Below, one piece after another: positions 6,001 to 8,410 of a stretch of 8,410 bases of DNA. Below the pieces are notes generated by a model. It did not search any database. It saw only the letters and a list, made by a program, of their open reading frames with translations, and was not told where the DNA came from. Numbering within the stretch: the first letter of the stretch is position 1; every line of letters begins with the position of its first letter. Where the stretch lies: the NCBI GenBank assembly GCA_023392795.1, contig JAEWNJ010000070.1, positions 1-8,410 of the forward strand. The letters run 5' to 3'. The translations under genes were made by a program, and so were the position numbers. This DNA comes from Candidatus Cloacimonadota bacterium. GTDB lineage: Bacteria; Cloacimonadota; Cloacimonadia; Cloacimonadales; Cloacimonadaceae.

Positions 6001-7722
6001 AGCTTTTTTGATAAATGGGAAGTGGATGGAGTTCAGTTCTCCACCGACCGAATTGCTCCTCTCACCATGGATGCGAATCATGAAGCCCAGGCATTCTTCA
6101 GCTTGCCTGCCGGCTCTCTGGCGGAAGATTTCAATCTGGGCGATCCCGTACCCGGTGATTGGACCGAAACCGAAAACGCCGTATTCTGGGAAACTGGAGA
6201 CGATAATTTCTTCTTCAATATGTTCGATTCTTTCACCATGATCGGTCAAGTAGCAACAGACCCGGAAGAAATGCTGATCACGCCGGAAGTAATCCTGGAT
6301 GGAAGCATCAATAAGTTCAGTTACTGGCTTGCCGGTGGCAACAACATATATGGATACGGCAGTTCAACCGTTCAGGTGAAGTATCAAGCCCCTGGTACCC
6401 GTGTGTGGACAAACTTAGGTGCCCCGATTGATCTCGCTACCAATGAAGCACTACAATATGTTTCGTTGGATCTCAGCGCGATCCCCAATGGTACCTATCA
6501 GTTTGCCTTTGCGGTTTCTTCCACTTTCGATTATAGTACCTACTTATCCTGGGTGGGAATCGATAACGTGGTAGGTCCCAGACTCGCCGACGTCGTCATG
6601 AACGACCTGGCTGTAACACAGGTGAACTACCCCAATCAGATCATCAGCGATGGCGAAACGGCAGTTCTCTCTGCCACGATCAAAAACAACGGTCTGAACC
6701 CGCAAAGCGGAACTCAGGTGACCTTCACCATCAATGATGGTAGAACCGTGCTTACTACAAACATCGGCACCCTGAATTACAATGAAACCGAGATTGTTAC
6801 AGTAAACTACACCACTGTGGGTGGACGCCACACAATCACAGCTTCAGTACCGGCTGATGATAATCTGACCAACAACTCTGCCACCACCCAGGGAATCATT
6901 GCTGTCGAAGGCAATCTTGCCGAGGGATTCGAAGGCACTGTCGATGGCTGGACTCTCGGTGACGCATCACAGTGGACATTAAACAATATTACATGGTTAC
7001 CTCCCTATGAGGGTAACTGGGCAGCTTATTGCTATGGTGCCACTTTCACCGATGATAGACTGGTCACACCCAAGCTCGTCCTTACCGGCTCGGAAGAATT
7101 GAACTTCTATGCCAGCTTTGGAAATCAGAGCACTGGTGCAGCTAGCCTGGCGGTTGATTACTCTGCAGATGGCGTAACCTGGACCAACATCCTGCCCGCT
7201 TTCGCACCGACCGAAAACTCTCAGCTTTACACAGTAGATCTGAGCACCATTCCTGCTGGAGAATACTATCTGGCATTCAATGGAAGCGGCACAAATGATG
7301 GTACCTATAACACCATATTGAACCTGGACTTCGTATTCGGACCGGAATTGGCGATTGTTGATGTGGATACTCCTGCCAACGTAGCTATAGCGCTCGTTGG
7401 CGGTACTCCTCAACTTAGCTGGGAAGAAGTACCCGCTGCCGGATCCTATAATATCTATTCCAGCGCAGATCCTTATGGTGAGTTTACCCTTTTGGGTTCC
7501 ACCGCTGCCCTCAGCTATGATCTTACTGCTGATCAAGCTCATCTCTTCTATCATGTAACAGCTTCCACAGATGTAAGACAAGTAGCTGCGGCCAACATTC
7601 CGAACGTATCACTCAGGGCTCAAACATCCCTGAACGCTGCACAAGCTCCTCAGATTACCCCTGCAGGAAACCTCAAAACTAACAACAGAAACAGACAGCA
7701 AGTAATCTTACCCAAAAAGTAA
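3019..7722 (+). CDS. Large exported mosaic protein with five choice-of-anchor J domains
   Basis: This 1567-residue protein starts at ATG 3019 (AAGGAG upstream) and ends at TAA 7720. Residues 1-19 are a signal peptide (KK, hydrophobic core, LSA cleavage site); Cys9 is not in a lipobox. Modules: an N-terminal beta domain at 19-105 with DDYGDGWGGG at 28-37; FnIII-like 127-220; anchor-J 1 at 226-383; an ASH/choice-of-anchor D-like Ig domain at 387-492 (FNFGNVPIG, ISNTGGADL); anchor-J 2 at 497-663; FnIII-like 671-778; anchor-J 3 at 789-953; a divergent InlB B-repeat at 958-1028 (GSGTVVP, FDKWEVDG); anchor-J 4 at 1033-1189; CARDB 1194-1295; anchor-J 5 at 1298-1445; a terminal FnIII-like domain at 1451-1517 (LSWEEV, SADPYGEF, FYHV); and a low-complexity basic tail ending in PKK. 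Boundaries are by eye. No catalytic residues stand out. Such mosaics act outside the cell in adhesion, matrix building or polymer binding, which is inference here. No type IX sorting domain, LPxTG or membrane anchor is visible. The upstream gene shares its style and modules; an intrinsic terminator follows 21 bases after the stop. Confidence 0.96.
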   Translation: MKKIILLLCVAILAMSLSAVNWQVALVDDYGDGWGGGSLTVLVNGTPVLSDITLASGAGPAYHDFAVEDGDEVTTTYTPGSWAYENYYAIFDHTSALVAESGGTWESPGDTDPVSITTPIIVSAPVGAPGLVTNPSPANAAVGVAPNGTLTWNFGADTDTYELWFGPAGNMTMVDSGAAGATGSYAYSGLGSFQTYNWRVISQNSTRMETQGPLWSFTTQMAAVNVPYNEGFEAGNTDQTAIAGWIQEAVTGTNIWTANTSITDYNRTPRTGSWNAYLRYGNTRWMFKAFHFEAGVAYEASLFARQDGATAANASIAIAYGTEATAAGMTNSILPTTGIINGDYQYLNGVFTVPATGTYYVGILGTINFSPWYISLDDITVDLAPTEAIFNISPNVASFNFGNVPIGGFAQQVFTISNTGGADLNLGSIGIDPAGTDFSIPDYAGIDWVVAPGANTQFTVRFEPQDASAQNADLDIVFTREDYSITLSGSAYYPATLPLTEGWEAGQGNWTIVNDNQTNAWYVGTADPYEGTNSAYISNDSGVSNAYTNTATSVAHLYTDIAFDDEMLEFPLSFWWKCQGEGTSWDRMRVHLVDTSVTPIAGTELTIGQFGLTNYNVQADWTQANITLPGTLSGSVKRLVFSWKNDSSGGTQPPINIDDISLTATPIPTGPPEAPTLASPADGATGLPKTGFNLSWTPAATGGFATYYAVYMSQDEASIFEDVYFETTATTLNPTTFAEGPSPAITFEYLDRWYWTVEAINDDGSALPDNPFWFDIEADPTIVVGPDTPWTEGFEGATFPPNNWALISGSGNWTRSVAAGGYDESTASASANFYGISGSTPFSLVTPPLDLSALTTPTLMFDYAYATYSGELDRMDVYYSIDGGLSYSTLLEMPGGADGILNTGGTTTGSFVPTAGQWNTQTLALPAGTNMLKFTATSAYGNNLYLDNIFMGNPPVFWDLTMLDPVGSGTVVPAIGEHSYIENTVVNLTAQPGLSFFDKWEVDGVQFSTDRIAPLTMDANHEAQAFFSLPAGSLAEDFNLGDPVPGDWTETENAVFWETGDDNFFFNMFDSFTMIGQVATDPEEMLITPEVILDGSINKFSYWLAGGNNIYGYGSSTVQVKYQAPGTRVWTNLGAPIDLATNEALQYVSLDLSAIPNGTYQFAFAVSSTFDYSTYLSWVGIDNVVGPRLADVVMNDLAVTQVNYPNQIISDGETAVLSATIKNNGLNPQSGTQVTFTINDGRTVLTTNIGTLNYNETEIVTVNYTTVGGRHTITASVPADDNLTNNSATTQGIIAVEGNLAEGFEGTVDGWTLGDASQWTLNNITWLPPYEGNWAAYCYGATFTDDRLVTPKLVLTGSEELNFYASFGNQSTGAASLAVDYSADGVTWTNILPAFAPTENSQLYTVDLSTIPAGEYYLAFNGSGTNDGTYNTILNLDFVFGPELAIVDVDTPANVAIALVGGTPQLSWEEVPAAGSYNIYSSADPYGEFTLLGSTAALSYDLTADQAHLFYHVTASTDVRQVAAANIPNVSLRAQTSLNAAQAPQITPAGNLKTNNRNRQQVILPKK

Positions 7723-7743
7723 GAAAGCTTTCTGCATAATACT

Positions 7744-7780
7744 ACGGTACAGGATCTACGGATTCTGTACCGTCTTTTTT
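7744..7780 (+). terminator. Intrinsic terminator of the large surface-protein gene
   Basis: An 11-bp stem with one G-T wobble, ACGGTACAGGA (7744-7754) with TTCTGTACCGT (7763-7773), has an 8-base loop and is followed by C and six T residues (7775-7780). It begins 21 bases after the TAA stop. Confidence 0.93.
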
Positions 7781-7852
7781 ATCCATCTTGATGGTGATGC
7801 GAACCATAGACTCAGCCCGGAGGCGTTCAGTACAGAGGGTAGTTGCGCGTGC

Positions 7853-7945
7853 AGGATTCGACACGTCCCGTGTCGAAAGCTAGCATCGCTCGCTACAAAA
7901 GATAAGCGACTGCGTCGCTTTGCAGGCGGGGACGCCTGCAATCCT
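7853..7945. repeat. REP-like hairpin element, copy B
   Basis: The 93-base element is bounded by an inverted 6-mer, AGGATT (7853-7858) and AATCCT (7940-7945). Inside are a perfect 9-bp hairpin TTCGACACG-TCC-CGTGTCGAA (7857-7877), a weak stem TAGC/GCTA around 7881-7895, a perfect 7-bp hairpin AAGCGAC-TGC-GTCGCTT (7904-7920) and a perfect 8-bp hairpin TGCAGGCG-GGGA-CGCCTGCA (7921-7940). The order matches copy A. The left border overlaps the first hairpin by two bases and the right border overlaps the last by one, so closing the outer stem and all hairpins together would cost terminal pairs. It lies 73 bases after a terminator and 112 bases before a RAYT gene, a usual position for REPs flanking their transposase gene. 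Confidence 0.8.
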
Positions 7946-7965
7946 AAGGGCACTCCGGCAAGCCC
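7938..7965. repeat. 20-bp repeat, one unit plus a partial, beside copy B
   Basis: GCAATCCTAAGGGCACTCCG (7938-7957) followed by GCAAGCCC (7958-7965) matches the unit and phase of the tandem repeats at 2398-2484 and 2278-2337. It overlaps the right arm of the last hairpin of copy B by three bases, the same junction as at 2398, so hairpin and 20-bp unit belong to one element. Confidence 0.75.
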
Positions 7966-8044
7966 ATAATGTGCTTTTTTGCCGACACTTCATTTTTCTA
8001 CTTTACAAGTTTTCCATCCCCTCAGATCTTTTGCCCATCATCGC

Positions 8045-8052
8045 AAAGGAGA
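8045..8052 (+). promoter_or_regulatory. Ribosome binding site of the transposase gene
   Basis: AAAGGAGA lies 5 bases before ATG 8058. It supports this start and frame over the two longer overlapping open frames from 7969 and 7979, which lack such a site and have no family resemblance. Confidence 0.85.
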
Positions 8053-8057
8053 CCAAA

Positions 8058-8410
8058 ATGCCAAAAATCCTCGAATACCATCGGCGTTTTCTTCCTCACT
8101 ATCAGGAAACTCAGCATATTTTTTCTCTTACCTGGAGGCTGGAAGGCGAGCTTCCTCAACAGATATTGCTATCCATCAAAGAGATGCAAGCTGCTATGGC
8201 GGAACTCCGCAACAAAGCTCCGGGGAGCGTCTGCCTTGATCTCATCGAAAAGTATCGACAGAGCATAGAGCGCTTTGATGAGCAGTTGGGCAGGCACCCA
8301 GCAACCGGAATCAATCTCTGCAGTCCGGATCTTGCCCCTATCCTTACTCATGCTTTTCACTTCTATGATTCCAATCTGTATGAGTTACATGCCTATTGCG
8401 TGATGCCAAA
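8058..8410 (+). CDS. REP-associated tyrosine transposase (RAYT, Y1/IS200-like HUH family), 3' end missing
   Basis: 117 complete codons are visible from ATG 8058, and the frame stays open at the window edge. The N-terminus has the family pattern RRFLPHYQ (9-16) followed by FSLTWRLEGELP (22-33), a helical charged segment at about 36-80 and the lead-in YELHAYCVMP (108-117). In Y1 transposases this strand is followed directly by N-H-V-H, the metal-binding HUH motif; the next bases (AA) fit Asn. The catalytic tyrosine would lie further downstream. RAYTs are single-strand DNA endonucleases that cut and rejoin at REP hairpins; they are usually single-copy domesticated relatives of IS200/IS605 TnpA. 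The helical insert before the HUH strand and the absence of an obvious left-end IS fit RAYT better than a true IS200, but the missing C-terminus prevents certainty. The REP-like element at 7853-7945 lies just upstream. No convincing promoter is seen; CATAAT at 7965-7970 resembles a -10 without a -35. Confidence 0.87.
   Translation, partial: MPKILEYHRRFLPHYQETQHIFSLTWRLEGELPQQILLSIKEMQAAMAELRNKAPGSVCLDLIEKYRQSIERFDEQLGRHPATGINLCSPDLAPILTHAFHFYDSNLYELHAYCVMP

Noticed and set aside
7969..8268. Two longer frames overlapping the transposase start
   Set aside because: They lack a ribosome binding site and family resemblance. The frame from 8058 has both and stays open to the window end.

Overview
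The window looks like a chromosomal stretch from an uncultured, moderate-GC bacterium of the Cloacimonadota (WWE1) type, or a relative in the Bacteroidota/FCB neighbourhood. The clues are large secreted mosaics of 'choice-of-anchor J' jelly-roll domains, FnIII-like, CARDB and InlB-type repeats that end in a 'DPY...FYRV' type FnIII module, plus a REP-associated tyrosine transposase. The assignment is inferred from protein style only; no rRNA or other marker gene is present.

Layout, everything on the + strand. (1) 2-1987: 3' part of a surface/secreted multidomain protein whose start lies before the window, closed by a strong intrinsic terminator (2026-2054). (2) 2055-3018: a gene-free stretch of about 960 bases. 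Its first half (2161-2484) is a dense repeat element: a chain of short perfect hairpins, two blocks of a 20-bp tandem repeat, and a nested stem-loop between the blocks. Its second half is a plain leader with a possible promoter and a small palindrome. (3) 3019-7722: a complete 1567-residue exported mosaic protein with a clear ribosome binding site, signal peptide and at least ten beta-sandwich modules, closed by an intrinsic terminator (7744-7780). (4) 7853-7965: a compact second copy of the repeat element. (5) 8058 to the window end: the N-terminal half of a RAYT/Y1 (IS200-like, HUH) transposase with a good ribosome binding site; its catalytic motifs lie just past the edge.

The two large proteins are paralogous in architecture and probably serve on the cell surface in adhesion, substrate binding or scaffolding; no catalytic domain is visible and neither carries a recognisable type IX sorting domain or other standard anchor. 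The most interesting signal is non-coding. Two intergenic elements share the same order of modules (AGGATTC hairpin, variable hairpin, AAGCGAC hairpin, GCAG-CG hairpin, 20-bp repeat), show a compensatory base-pair change, and lie next to a RAYT gene. This suggests a REP-RAYT system with an unusual multi-hairpin REP, in a lineage far from the enterobacteria and pseudomonads in which such systems were characterised.
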